DNA of 27,670 bases from UBA1731 sp045595285 (lineage in GTDB: Bacteria; Verrucomicrobiota; Kiritimatiellia; RFP12; UBA1067), in the NCBI GenBank assembly GCA_045595285.1, contig JAZOAC010000103.1:1-27670 (forward strand), written 5' to 3'. Below are positions 16,315 through 24,571 of this stretch, in pieces. Each line of letters begins with the position of its first letter. The first letter of the stretch is position 1. The translations under genes were made by a program, and so were the position numbers. A model generated the notes under the pieces. The model was not told where the DNA came from, ran no database searches, and worked only from the letters and a program-made list of their open reading frames with translations.

Positions 16315-17054
16315 TGAAATGCCGTCTCGACAGCGCACTCGTCGAGCGAGGCCTTGCCGCATCCCGCACGACCGCCCAGTCGCTCGTGATGGAGGGCAAG
16401 GTGCGCGTCAATGGACAGGTCGCCGCGAAGTCTGCGGTCCAGGTTCAGGATACGGACAGGATAGAGGTTGAGGCACCCCCACGCTTCGTCTCCCGGGGCG
16501 GCGAAAAGCTAGAAGGCGCCTTCGCCGCGTTCGCCGGCTGGGATGTGACCGATCGCATATGTCTGGATGTCGGATCGTCGACCGGTGGCTTTACGGACTG
16601 CATGCTTCAGCATGGCGCGAAACGCGTCATGGCTGTGGATGTCGGAACGAATCAGCTGGCGTGGAAACTGAGGTCCGATCCGCGGGTGTGGGTCAAGGAA
16701 AACTTCAACGCTCGCTACATGAAGGCAGCTGATCTTCCGGAGATTCCGTCCCGCGCCGTGACAGACGTCAGCTTCATCTCGCTCAAGTTGATCTTGCCGC
16801 CGATGGTGGAGGTCCTGGAGCCGGGGGGAGAGATGATCTCGCTGATCAAGCCGCAGTTTGAGGCCGGTCGCGGCGCGGCGCCAGGCGGCGTTGTGACGGA
16901 TCCTGCTGTGCGCGAACAGGTCGTGGCGGATATTTCTGAATTCGGCCGGGCCGGGCTGGGACTTGAATTGCTGGGACTTGCCGAATCGCCGATAAAGGGC
17001 AAGGACAAGGGAAACATCGAATATCTCGCCTGGTGGCGTAAGCCGAAGGCGTGA
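16311..17054 (+). CDS. tlyA: TlyA-family rRNA 2'-O-methyltransferase
   Basis: TlyA/FtsJ-type protein of 247 residues that methylates the 2'-OH of cytidines in 16S and/or 23S rRNA with S-adenosylmethionine. An S4 RNA-binding domain (1-60; LDSALVERGLAASRTTAQSLV) is joined by RFVSRGGEKL to the methyltransferase domain. That domain has CLDVGSSTGGFTDCMLQ (SAM site), VTDVSFISL and LIKPQFEAGR, giving the K-D-K catalytic set. The tail SPIKGKDKGNIEYLAW is typical. The long-used name hemolysin A is misleading. The ATG overlaps the PEGA stop (ATGATGA) and lacks a clear ribosome site, so it depends on coupling; ATG 16314 is an equal candidate. Confidence 0.94.
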   Translation: MMKCRLDSALVERGLAASRTTAQSLVMEGKVRVNGQVAAKSAVQVQDTDRIEVEAPPRFVSRGGEKLEGAFAAFAGWDVTDRICLDVGSSTGGFTDCMLQHGAKRVMAVDVGTNQLAWKLRSDPRVWVKENFNARYMKAADLPEIPSRAVTDVSFISLKLILPPMVEVLEPGGEMISLIKPQFEAGRGAAPGGVVTDPAVREQVVADISEFGRAGLGLELLGLAESPIKGKDKGNIEYLAWWRKPKA

Positions 17055-17064
17055 AGGAGCTGAA

Positions 17065-17472
17065 ATGCGCAAGAAGCTGTCTGTGCTGAATGTCTTTCTG
17101 TTGGCGGCGGCCATTGCCTTTCCCGGATGCACGCACACCACGTACGTGTCGGACTCGAAGCATCCTGAGGTTGAGTTCTCCGAGGATGGCGGTCTGCTGT
17201 GGCGAGGAAGGTTCATCGGACTTGAGGAATTGCCCGAGCTTCTTGAAGACTCCGGCGTGAGCAGGAAATCCCAGATAGATATCCGCGTTTCGGAACGGAT
17301 GCGCAGTCTCAAGGCTCCGCGCAGACTTCTCTTCATCCTTCGCCGGGCGGGATACACGCGCGGCGTGCTGGTGACGAAGAAGAAGGCGTACTCCCATTCG
17401 TCGATGCCGCCGCCGAAGCAGCCGCGGCAGGTTCAGCCGCAGCCGCAGCTCAGGAAGATACGCTATAAATGA
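17065..17472 (+). CDS. Small lipoprotein with ExbD/TolR-like fold
   Basis: A 135-residue lipoprotein with lipobox AFPGC (Cys22). The mature domain has the beta-alpha pattern of the periplasmic part of ExbD/TolR biopolymer-transport proteins: LLWRGRFIGLEELPELLEDSG, IDIRVSERM, LLFILRRAGYTRGVLVTKK. A Pro/Gln-rich tail (PPPKQPRQVQPQPQ) follows. It lacks the N-terminal membrane helix of true ExbD and is instead lipid-anchored. Proper partners ExbB/TolQ are not nearby. The start is set by AAGGAG about seven bases upstream. It sits between tlyA and ligA, ending at the first base of a ligA ribosome site. A role in the envelope machine of this gene run is inferred only. Confidence 0.7.
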   Translation: MRKKLSVLNVFLLAAAIAFPGCTHTTYVSDSKHPEVEFSEDGGLLWRGRFIGLEELPELLEDSGVSRKSQIDIRVSERMRSLKAPRRLLFILRRAGYTRGVLVTKKKAYSHSSMPPPKQPRQVQPQPQLRKIRYK

Positions 17473-17486
17473 ACGGAGGGTTTCGC

Positions 17487-19625
17487 ATGGACGGTAGCGA
17501 CATCGGGAAAAGGATAGAGTTTCTCCGTTCGGAGATTGAGCGACATGACAGGCTGTATTACGTCGAGGCCCGTCCGGTAATTGGAGACCGCGACTATGAC
17601 CTTCTCTACGAGGAGCTGCTGAAGCTGGAACGTGAACATCCCGAGTTCCGTTCGGCTTCGTCTCCCACGCAGCGGGTCTCCGGCGAACCGCTTTCCGGCT
17701 TCGCACAGGTGCGCCATGATCCGCCGATGCAGTCGCTGGACAAGACCCATTCGAAGGGCGAACTTTCCGACTTCGACGCGATGGTGCGCAGGGAGGTGGA
17801 CGGATTCTCGTACAATGTCGAGCCGAAGGTCGACGGCGTGTCGATGTCGCTTCTCTACGAGAACCGTCAGCTGGTCCGTGCCGCCACACGCGGCAACGGA
17901 CAGGTTGGCGACGATGTGACGCTGAACGTGAAGACGATACGCTCCGTCCCTCTCCGTCTGCCGCCCGACGCGCCCGACGCGATTGAGGTCCGCGGCGAGG
18001 TTTTCATGACTCGCGACGGGTTCGTGAAGCTGAACGGGCGTGAGGAGGAGGCCGGACGCGAACCGTTCGCCAATCCGCGTAATGCCGCCGCAGGTTCGCT
18101 TAAGCTCCTGGACTCGAAGGAGGTGGCAAACCGTCCTTTGGACATTGTCATATACAATGCGGGCGGCGTCGGGTGCGACGGTTTCGCCACCCATGCCGAG
18201 ATGGTCGATACATTCCGGAAGTGGGGTTTCCCCGTCACGCCATGGTCGAAGACGTGTCCGACGATCGATGATGTTTTTGCCGCCATCGATGAACTGGAGA
18301 CGCTCCGGCATACGTTCAGGTTTGAGATTGACGGAGCGGTGATCAAGCTCGACGAGCGCGGACTGTACGATATCCTTGGCGCCACGGCCCATGGGCCCCG
18401 CTGGGCGCGCGCCTACAAGTATGCGCCGGAACGCGCGGAGACCGTCGTGGAGGGGATAACCGTGCAGGTGGGGCGCACGGGCGTCCTCACTCCCGTGGCG
18501 GAGCTGAAGCCCGTCGAGCTGGCGGGTTCGACGATCTCTCGAGCCACTTTGCACAATGCCGACCAGGTGGCTCGTCAGGATATCAGGATAGGAGATCATG
18601 TCTGGCTTGTGAAGGCGGGAGATGTGATCCCCGCAATCGAATCTTCCATCCCCGAGAAACGCACCGGCGACGAGAGGGATTTCGTGATGCCGACCTCATG
18701 TCCGGTGTGCGGCGGCGAAGTGCGCAGGCTTGACGGGGAGGTTGCGCTCAGGTGCGTGAACCCTGCGTGTCCCGCCCAGCTTCTTCGCCGTGTGGAGCAT
18801 TTTGCCTCGCGCAATGCGCTGGACATCAAGGCGCTTGGCGAGACGGCCATCGAAGCGCTCATTGAGCAGAGGTGGATATCCGATCCGCTCGATCTTTTCA
18901 CTCTCACCAGGGAACGCCTCTCGGCGCTTGAGATTTCAGGGCGCAGGTTCGGCAAGAATGCGGAGTCCGTCGTCAAGGCGCTGGACGAATCGCGGACCAT
19001 GCCGCTGGACCGCTGGCTTTTCGCCACCGGCATTCCAGGCATAGGTACCACTGTCGCGGCCGACATTGCCGCCGAACATGAACGGATGGCGGACCTCGTC
19101 GATTCGCAGGTCTTGAAGAACGTACTGGAAAACGATTCGCTGAAGGGCAAGGCACGCAAGATACTTCCCATCAAGGTCGAGGCGGCACGCGCGGTGCTCG
19201 GATTCTTCGGCGGCGAGTACGGACGGCGCTATCTGTCAAGGCTTCAGGAGCTTGGCATCGATCCGAGGAGTGCCCAGAAACCGAAGGTTGCCACTGAAGG
19301 TCCGCTGGTGGGCGCGGGATGTGTGCTCACCGGTACGCTGTCGCGTCCGCGCGGCGAATATGCCGAACTGATCCGTCTTGCGGGCGGCAATGTGCAGGGC
19401 TCCGTCACTTCAAGGACTCGCTATCTGATTGCTGGCGCGAACACTGGCGCGGCGAAAACGTCCAAGGCGCGGGAGCTTGGCACGGAGGTTATAGATGAAG
19501 CCGAACTAATAAGACTGCTTGGCGATGTCGCAAAGGATTCTCCGCAGAAGGACCGGCAACAGCTGCCTGCCGCGAAAAATCCCGCCTCCGAAGACGGCGT
19601 GCTTGAACAGGGCATGCTGTTCTGA
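17487..19625 (+). CDS. ligA: NAD-dependent DNA ligase
   Basis: Seals nicks in DNA using NAD+ (replication and repair). The 712 residues show the full domain order: Ia domain (HDRLYYVEARPVIGDRDYDLLYEELLKLE), adenylation domain with KVDG (Lys114 nucleophile), RGEVFM, FANPRNAAAGSLK, FEIDGAVIKLD and PRWARAYKY, and OB fold (VQVGRTGVLTPVAEL). A zinc finger follows (Cys-x2-Cys near 405-408, NPAC near 425-428), then helix-hairpin-helix and BRCT (about 605-682). The second half of the HhH region is divergent: GIPGIGTTVAADIA is present, but the last hairpin reads KILPIKVEAARAVLGFF without Gly-x-Gly. ATG 17487, six bases after GGAGGG, is preferred over ATG 17469. Confidence 0.96.
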   Translation: MDGSDIGKRIEFLRSEIERHDRLYYVEARPVIGDRDYDLLYEELLKLEREHPEFRSASSPTQRVSGEPLSGFAQVRHDPPMQSLDKTHSKGELSDFDAMVRREVDGFSYNVEPKVDGVSMSLLYENRQLVRAATRGNGQVGDDVTLNVKTIRSVPLRLPPDAPDAIEVRGEVFMTRDGFVKLNGREEEAGREPFANPRNAAAGSLKLLDSKEVANRPLDIVIYNAGGVGCDGFATHAEMVDTFRKWGFPVTPWSKTCPTIDDVFAAIDELETLRHTFRFEIDGAVIKLDERGLYDILGATAHGPRWARAYKYAPERAETVVEGITVQVGRTGVLTPVAELKPVELAGSTISRATLHNADQVARQDIRIGDHVWLVKAGDVIPAIESSIPEKRTGDERDFVMPTSCPVCGGEVRRLDGEVALRCVNPACPAQLLRRVEHFASRNALDIKALGETAIEALIEQRWISDPLDLFTLTRERLSALEISGRRFGKNAESVVKALDESRTMPLDRWLFATGIPGIGTTVAADIAAEHERMADLVDSQVLKNVLENDSLKGKARKILPIKVEAARAVLGFFGGEYGRRYLSRLQELGIDPRSAQKPKVATEGPLVGAGCVLTGTLSRPRGEYAELIRLAGGNVQGSVTSRTRYLIAGANTGAAKTSKARELGTEVIDEAELIRLLGDVAKDSPQKDRQQLPAAKNPASEDGVLEQGMLF

Positions 19626-19711
19626 ACTGTGGAAAGACGGAAAGTGTGACAACTGTCGGCCTTGGTGAATCTATCGAGAATTCGCGTATGGAGGCTTACT
19701 GCTTCGGGATA

Positions 19712-19720
19712 TGATATAAT
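19712..19720 (+). promoter_or_regulatory. Extended -10 promoter for ilvE
   Basis: TGATATAAT: TGn plus TATAAT with no clear -35 box. The expected start is near 19727, giving a leader of about 20 bases that holds GGGAGG. It separates ilvE from ligA, although no terminator is visible between them. Confidence 0.65.
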
Positions 19721-19746
19721 TGTCGCCTAAAAGGGAGGAAAAGGCA

Positions 19747-20763
19747 ATGCCTAACATTGATTGGAAAAGTCTCGGTTTCGGTTTCACTGACGTGAACTGC
19801 CACATCCGCTACGTTTGGAAGGACGGCAAGTGGAGTGAGGGCGAGTTCGTGAAGGATCCCACAATTACGATGCACATCGGTGCAAGCTGCCTTCACTACG
19901 GGCAGGAGTGCTTCGAGGGCATGAAGGCGTTCTGCCAGAAGGACGGTAGGGTAGTACTGTTCCGTCCGGAGGAGAACGCCCGCCGCATGATGCGCACCGC
20001 GCAGCGCACGGTCATGCCGCCCGTCCCCGTCGAGATGTTCGTCGAGGCCGCGGAGAAGGTCGTCAAGGCGAACATCGAATACGTGCCGCCGTACGGCACC
20101 GGCGGGTCCATGTACATCCGTCCTCTGCTCATCGGTACAGGTCCGCAGATCGGCGTCGCACCGGCGAACGAATACACTTTCATCATGATGGTGATGCCCG
20201 TGGGCGCGTATTACAAGGGTGGACTCAAGCCTGTCCGCGCCGTGATCCTTGACGACTGGGACCGAGCCGCGCCGCACGGAATGGGCGATGTGAAGGTCGG
20301 CGGCAACTACGCCGCATCGCTCTACGCCCACGAGAAGGCGAAGAAGGAAGGATGGCCCGTAGAGCTCTATCTGGACGCCAAGGAGCACAAGTACGTCGAG
20401 GAGTTCTCCACCTCCAATTTCCTTGGCATCAAGGCCGACGGAACGTACGTCACGCCGGACAGCTGCTCGGTCCTTCCCTCAATCACGAACATGTCGCTCA
20501 AGCAGTGTGCGGAGGATCTTGGCTGGAAAGTCGAGTGCCGTCAGATCCCCTATGAGGAGATCAAGGAGTTCGCCGAGGTCGCTGCCTGCGGAACGGCGGT
20601 GGTCGTCACTCCCGTGTGGGAGATCACGCGTGGATCCGATGTCATCAAGATCAGCGAGCAGGATGAGGTCGGTCCCCATCTCCAGAAGCTTTTTGACACC
20701 GTGCAGGGCATCCAGTATGGTCTGCTGCCCGACACGCACGGCTGGTGCCATGAGGTGAAATGA
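19747..20763 (+). CDS. ilvE: Branched-chain amino-acid aminotransferase
   Basis: PLP-dependent fold-type IV transaminase for the last step of Leu, Ile and Val synthesis (or the first of their breakdown), cytoplasmic. The 338 residues carry LHYGQECFEGMKAF, PYGTGGSMYIRPLLIGTGPQIG, GDVKVGGNYAASL (Lys183 as the Schiff-base lysine), EEFSTSNFLGIK and AACGTAVVVTPV. The length and the YGTGGSMYIRP segment fit the longer BCAT class found in eukaryotes and many bacteria (BCAT type II) better than E. coli IlvE. ATG 19747 is preceded by GGGAGGAAAAGG; a TTG at 19720 lies inside the promoter and is rejected. Confidence 0.94.
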   Translation: MPNIDWKSLGFGFTDVNCHIRYVWKDGKWSEGEFVKDPTITMHIGASCLHYGQECFEGMKAFCQKDGRVVLFRPEENARRMMRTAQRTVMPPVPVEMFVEAAEKVVKANIEYVPPYGTGGSMYIRPLLIGTGPQIGVAPANEYTFIMMVMPVGAYYKGGLKPVRAVILDDWDRAAPHGMGDVKVGGNYAASLYAHEKAKKEGWPVELYLDAKEHKYVEEFSTSNFLGIKADGTYVTPDSCSVLPSITNMSLKQCAEDLGWKVECRQIPYEEIKEFAEVAACGTAVVVTPVWEITRGSDVIKISEQDEVGPHLQKLFDTVQGIQYGLLPDTHGWCHEVK

Positions 20764-20766
20764 GCC

Positions 20767-21159
20767 ATGCCGGAAGGGGCATCCACGCTGGTGTCGCTCG
20801 CCGAGGAGCGTCTCAGGCTTGAACGCGAGGCGTTTGAGCTTGAGCGTTCGCGGCTCGAATCGGCGCGTGCAAGGGCCGAGGAGGAATTGAGGCTGGCGCG
20901 TTCGGGGCATCCCTTTCTTGTATTTGCATCGGTTGCGCTTCTTGCCCTTGTCGCGTTCGCCGGAGGCATGCTGTGCGGAATGTCCGTCAGCGAGAACCGC
21001 CACCAGCAGCGGCGCGACGCCCGTCTCCGCGAAGCGCTTTCGCAGCTCAGCGGCTTTGCGGAGACTTCGTCATCGACGAATTCCGCTCCGTCATCCCATG
21101 GTGTAAAAACGCGCGTCACCGGGGCAAAAGGCGATGTGGCGGTGGTGGTGATCCAATGA
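20767..21159 (+). CDS. Small coiled-coil membrane protein, unknown
   Basis: Family not recognised. The 130 residues start with a charged coiled coil (about 10-45, heptad-like Leu/Glu/Arg: LAEERLRLEREAFELERSRLES). One membrane helix follows (about 49-74, FLVFASVALLALVAFAGGMLCGM), then a second short charged helix and a Ser-rich tail. This suggests an inner-membrane protein with a cytoplasmic coiled coil. It begins three bases after the ilvE stop and its end overlaps the BatD-like start (ATGA), so it probably belongs with the latter. A weak GAGGTG lies nine bases before ATG. Confidence 0.65.
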   Translation: MPEGASTLVSLAEERLRLEREAFELERSRLESARARAEEELRLARSGHPFLVFASVALLALVAFAGGMLCGMSVSENRHQQRRDARLREALSQLSGFAETSSSTNSAPSSHGVKTRVTGAKGDVAVVVIQ

Positions 21160-23543
21160 TCAGGCTAGCGGCATTGCTCATGGCGGCTCTGCCGGCCGCA
21201 TTGCAGGCGTTCACTCCGGCGGTGGAACTTTCCGTCTCGCCGACAAACATTGTCCTGTCGGAGAAGGCCGAGGCGACAATCAGTGTCCTCATCCCGAAAA
21301 GGGTGACTCCGTCTCTCTCCGCCGATTTCATCCCCGAAGGCATGCGTCTGCAGATGGAGCGTCAGCAGGTGCGGAGGGACGGCGGAATCGCATGGCGGTA
21401 TGTGGCGAAAGTTCCGGTTGAAGGCGATGCAGCCGGCGTCAGGACGCTTGGGCCGGTCACAGCGCACATACCTGTCCGCACCGATTTCTTCGGAATGGTT
21501 TCGCAGACCGCCGAGTTGAAGTCCGGAACGGTCGAGCTTGTTGTCATGGGACCGCCTGAGGCGGGACGCCCGGACTCCTACTGCGGAGCGATCGCGGAGG
21601 ACTTCTCGGCGACGGCGTCTGTCGATGCGAATGTATGCACTTCCGGAGATCCGCTTCTCTTCACGCTCGAGCTTTCCGGCGCGACCGACGCGGCGATGGT
21701 CTATGCTCCTTTCGTTTCCGCCGCGTTCAGGGGTTCGTCCTTCAGACTGGACGAGGCGTCGCTCAAAACCGAGACGCTTGCTGCCTCAAAGCGGTTCACA
21801 TGGCGCGTGAGGGCTGTCGGCGCAGGAACTGTCGAGATCCCTTCCGTGGAGGTGGCGTGGTTCGATCTGCGCTTACGGACATACCGGATTGAAAGGACAA
21901 TCCCTATCCCGGTCCAGATAAAGGCCGGCGAGCAGGCCACTCTCGGCGCAATGGACGAAATAGGCGGCGAAACCGACGAGTTCCCCGTGCCGGACGGCAT
22001 AAGCCTGCCGTTCACTCCGAAGAACTTCACGCTCAAGCATGCCGTTTCGCTGTCGATAAGGGCGAAGACGGACAAGGATTTCGCGGCGGCGGCGGAACGC
22101 TACGCCTCGTTTGTCGAACTGCTGGATACTGACAGACGCGTGGCGCAGGCGGAAGATGGAGTCGCATACAGGGCGGTCCATCTCTGCAACCTCGCCGCGC
22201 TTCAGGCGATGGCGGGGAAGCCCCGTGAGGCAATAGCCTCATATGAGAAGAGCGAACTCATCACCGGAGCAACGCCGGAGACGGTCCGCGGGCTCAAGGC
22301 GGCATATGCCCGCATCAAGAACGATCCGCGCGCCGATCTTCCGCTCCCTCGCATTCTCTTCCCGTTCTGGTTCGGACTTCCGCTGCTTGGAAGGGTGCTG
22401 TCCGCCGTCGGCGTGGGACTGGCCTTTGCCGTTCTCTTCATTCTTGCGGTTCGTGCAGGTCGCCGGCTTGCGGTTCTCGCGCTGATGTGCGGAACGGCGT
22501 GTTCCGCATTCGCGTTTCCTTTTGGACGCAGCGCGTTTTCGGATTTCTTTGATGGCATGCCTGGTTTCAGGATGGGGTTTGGCAATGACGTGTGTCCGAT
22601 TGGTGTGGCGGCCTGTTTCAGCAATGCCGTCACCACGGTCGGCGAACCGGTCGAGATGATTGTGCGCCTCAATCCCGGAACTGTGAGGATTGCGGAGAAT
22701 TCCGTGAACATTGAGGCCGGCTTTCCGGACAAGGCCACGCACGGCCGGCTACGGCAGATATCCGACAGTGAATATCGCGTGAGGACGACGTTCCTTGAGC
22801 CCGGCACAAATGATGTCAGGATCGCGGTGTCCGGTTCCTATTCAGGATCATACACCGTAACCAACGGAAACATGATATCCACAGGACGCGTGATGAACCA
22901 GTCGTTCCGCGTCGTTCCGCAGCCGCTGCGCGTCGTTGTCAGGCCTTTGCCGGTGAATGGCCGTCCCCTTGACTATTCGGGCGCCGTGGGGCGGCGGTTC
23001 AGGCTTACTCAGAAACTCACGCCCGACAAGGTGCATCCTGGCGATCTGGTGACGGCCGAATACAGACTGGTGTTTGACGGATACTGTCCTTCAAATGCCG
23101 AGGTGCGCGTGGACAATCTTTCGCGCGAGTTCAAGGCGTATGAGATGAAGGAGATATCCCGCGACGCAAACTCCGTTGTATGGCGACAGATGATAGTGCC
23201 GCGTACCACCGCGGCGACGAATTCCGCGCTGGTGTCCTTCAGCTACTACGATCTGCAGGCGAAGCGGTATGCAAGGGCCAAGGCCAAGCCTGTCCGGCTG
23301 ACGTTTGTGTCTGCGGACAGGGCATCCACAGAGAACACAAAGGTGTCGGTTGCCGGCGATGTCCCGGACGGTGATCGGCCAGGCAATGTCGCGGAAGTCT
23401 CGTCCATGGTGCTGCGCTTCGCCCCGAGTGTGAATTCTCCGATCGTGGTCACTTTGCCGCCCGGCACGGAAGTCAGGGAAACCTGCCGCTGGAACGGTTG
23501 GCGCAGGGTGCAGTCAGATCGTGGCGCCGGTTGGACGCATTGA
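21156..23543 (+). CDS. BatD-like envelope protein with TPR, membrane and SH3 parts
   Basis: A 795-residue protein. After a signal peptide (1-18, LQA-F) comes a BatD-type beta-rich region (about 19-290, starting VELSVSPTNIVLSEKAEATISVLIPK, as in oxygen-tolerance proteins of the Bat operon). Then follow a TPR-like helical stretch (about 320-382, YRAVHLCNLAALQAMAGKP), two membrane segments (about 398-425 and 437-455), a second BatD-like beta region (about 481-711, with TVGEPVEMIVRLNPG and KVHPGDLVTAEYRLVF) and a C-terminal bacterial SH3 domain (about 747-795, ending NGWRRVQSDRGAGWTH). TPR plus SH3 is the make-up of BatE, so this looks like fused BatD-BatE-BatD. ATG 21156 overlaps the previous stop; upstream in-frame extension is shadow coding. 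BatA/B/C and MoxR are not in the window. Confidence 0.75.
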   Translation: MIRLAALLMAALPAALQAFTPAVELSVSPTNIVLSEKAEATISVLIPKRVTPSLSADFIPEGMRLQMERQQVRRDGGIAWRYVAKVPVEGDAAGVRTLGPVTAHIPVRTDFFGMVSQTAELKSGTVELVVMGPPEAGRPDSYCGAIAEDFSATASVDANVCTSGDPLLFTLELSGATDAAMVYAPFVSAAFRGSSFRLDEASLKTETLAASKRFTWRVRAVGAGTVEIPSVEVAWFDLRLRTYRIERTIPIPVQIKAGEQATLGAMDEIGGETDEFPVPDGISLPFTPKNFTLKHAVSLSIRAKTDKDFAAAAERYASFVELLDTDRRVAQAEDGVAYRAVHLCNLAALQAMAGKPREAIASYEKSELITGATPETVRGLKAAYARIKNDPRADLPLPRILFPFWFGLPLLGRVLSAVGVGLAFAVLFILAVRAGRRLAVLALMCGTACSAFAFPFGRSAFSDFFDGMPGFRMGFGNDVCPIGVAACFSNAVTTVGEPVEMIVRLNPGTVRIAENSVNIEAGFPDKATHGRLRQISDSEYRVRTTFLEPGTNDVRIAVSGSYSGSYTVTNGNMISTGRVMNQSFRVVPQPLRVVVRPLPVNGRPLDYSGAVGRRFRLTQKLTPDKVHPGDLVTAEYRLVFDGYCPSNAEVRVDNLSREFKAYEMKEISRDANSVVWRQMIVPRTTAATNSALVSFSYYDLQAKRYARAKAKPVRLTFVSADRASTENTKVSVAGDVPDGDRPGNVAEVSSMVLRFAPSVNSPIVVTLPPGTEVRETCRWNGWRRVQSDRGAGWTH

Positions 23544-23569
23544 CCTGCATGATAGGTGTGTGGTATCAT
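23540..23569 (+). promoter_or_regulatory. Promoter for the T3SS block
   Basis: TTGACC (23540-23545), an 18-base spacer and TATCAT (23564-23569) preceded by TGG (extended -10). It overlaps the BatD-like stop codon region. The leader to sctJ is about 65 bases and contains the hairpin at 23597-23625. Confidence 0.65.
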
Positions 23570-23596
23570 TTTCGGCCGTTTGGCAATTGTGTTGTT

Positions 23597-23625
23597 CCTC
23601 CTGCCATGGATATGTGGCGAGGAGG
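23597..23625 (+). promoter_or_regulatory. Leader hairpin beside the sctJ ribosome site
   Basis: CCTCCTGCCA (23597-23606) can pair with TGGC-G-AGGAGG (23615-23625) around an eight-base loop, with one bulged G. The 3' arm holds an AGGAGG, and the likely ribosome site AAAGGAG (23627-23633) begins two bases after the stem. No T run follows, so it is not a terminator. It could modulate translation of sctJ, for instance by temperature or by a bound protein; that is inference. Confidence 0.45.
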
Positions 23626-23640
23626 GAAAGGAGTCTGACA

Positions 23641-24225
23641 GTGAAGAGATTTGCATTGATAGTGCTTGGAGGCATACTGCTTGCCGGTTGCGACAAGGAG
23701 GTGGCTCTCCATTCGCAGCTTGAGGAGCGTCAGGCCAATCTGGTAATGGCGGCGCTTCTAGACGAAAGCATTTCCTGCCACAAGGTTTCAGGCGATGAAG
23801 GCATGTGGAATGTCATGATATCCGAGTCGGATTTTGCCGCCGCCGCAAACCTGCTTGAACGTAAAGGTCTTCCGCGTCGCGCCTATCAGGGCGTTGCCGA
23901 AGTTTTCAAAAAGACGGGCATGGTGTCCTCTCCGTCAGAAGAGCGCATCCGTTTCATGGACGCGCTTGCGCAGGATCTGTCGCGTACGATATCAGGGATT
24001 GACGGGGTTGTGGATGCCCGCGTGCATGTGGTGCTTCCGGAGAACGATCCGTTCGCAAAGAATACTCTTCCGTCCAGCGCTGCTGTCGCGATTCGCAGCC
24101 GTTGGAACTCTGATATATCAGATCTTGTACCTTCCATCAAAAATCTGGTCAAGAATTCCATCGAGGGATTGAAGTACGAGAAGATTTCCGTTACAGTGTT
24201 CAAGGACTCTCCACCCAGCAAGTGA
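23641..24225 (+). CDS. sctJ: T3SS inner-ring lipoprotein (SctJ/YscJ/FliF family)
   Basis: Component of the inner-membrane ring of a type III secretion system. The 194 residues begin with a lipoprotein signal (LLAGC, Cys17). Family marks follow: LHSQLEERQANLVMAALLD, ISESDFAAAANLLERKGLPRR, SPSEERIRFMDALAQDLSRTISGIDGVVDARVHVVLPE, then AAVAIRSRW and VPSIKNLVKNSIEGLKYEKISVTVF. These are the two ring-building motifs of YscJ. Usual SctJ proteins are about 240-270 residues with a C-terminal membrane helix; here the chain stops after the second ring domain, so the helix is missing. The start is GTG with AAAGGAG seven bases upstream; an upstream in-frame extension crosses the promoter. It leads a four-gene run. 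Confidence 0.88.
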   Translation: MKRFALIVLGGILLAGCDKEVALHSQLEERQANLVMAALLDESISCHKVSGDEGMWNVMISESDFAAAANLLERKGLPRRAYQGVAEVFKKTGMVSSPSEERIRFMDALAQDLSRTISGIDGVVDARVHVVLPENDPFAKNTLPSSAAVAIRSRWNSDISDLVPSIKNLVKNSIEGLKYEKISVTVFKDSPPSK

Positions 24226-24226
24226 C

Positions 24227-24571
24227 ATGACCGCCGAAGAACGACAGTTCCTTCTTACCGCCGCATGGCTTTTTGTTCGTCATGGCCAGCCGCACCGCGC
24301 ACGTGCGCTGGTGGAGGCGCTTACGGAGGTCGATCCGCGGGACGGCGTGTCCGCTGCGGCGCTTGCGGAATTGATGCTCGCCGATGGGGAGGGCTTTGAG
24401 GCTCTCAAGGTTCTGCGGTCGGCGGATTTCCCTCCAGAGCTCGCTCGTGCCGAGGCGGTGTTGGAGACACGTGCGCTTGCAATGACCGGACGCAGCGCCG
24501 AGAGCACAAAGCGCTGGAAGCGTTTCCTTGAGTCGCGCAAGGGGAGAGATAGGTCATGGATATCTCAGTGA
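24227..24571 (+). CDS. TPR-type small T3SS-associated protein
   Basis: A 114-residue helical protein with about two to three TPR-like repeats (LLTAAWLFVRHGQPHRARALVEALTEVDPRDG, then AALAELMLADGEGFEALKVL, then AEAVLETRALAMTGRSAES). Small TPR proteins of this size in T3SS operons act as chaperones for needle, translocator or ring parts (the YscG and SctG/SctY kinds). It starts one base after the sctJ stop and overlaps the next gene by 16 bases, so it is clearly in the same operon. The exact partner is unknown. Confidence 0.65.
   Translation: MTAEERQFLLTAAWLFVRHGQPHRARALVEALTEVDPRDGVSAAALAELMLADGEGFEALKVLRSADFPPELARAEAVLETRALAMTGRSAESTKRWKRFLESRKGRDRSWISQ

Noticed and set aside
16509..17357. 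Minus-strand open frames opposite tlyA and the small lipoprotein
   Set aside because: Shadows of well-supported genes with no motif of their own.
20973..21155. In-frame extension of the BatD-like gene to 20973
   Set aside because: The added residues overlap the preceding gene and are Arg/Pro-rich without signal peptide; ATG 21156 directly precedes a good signal peptide.
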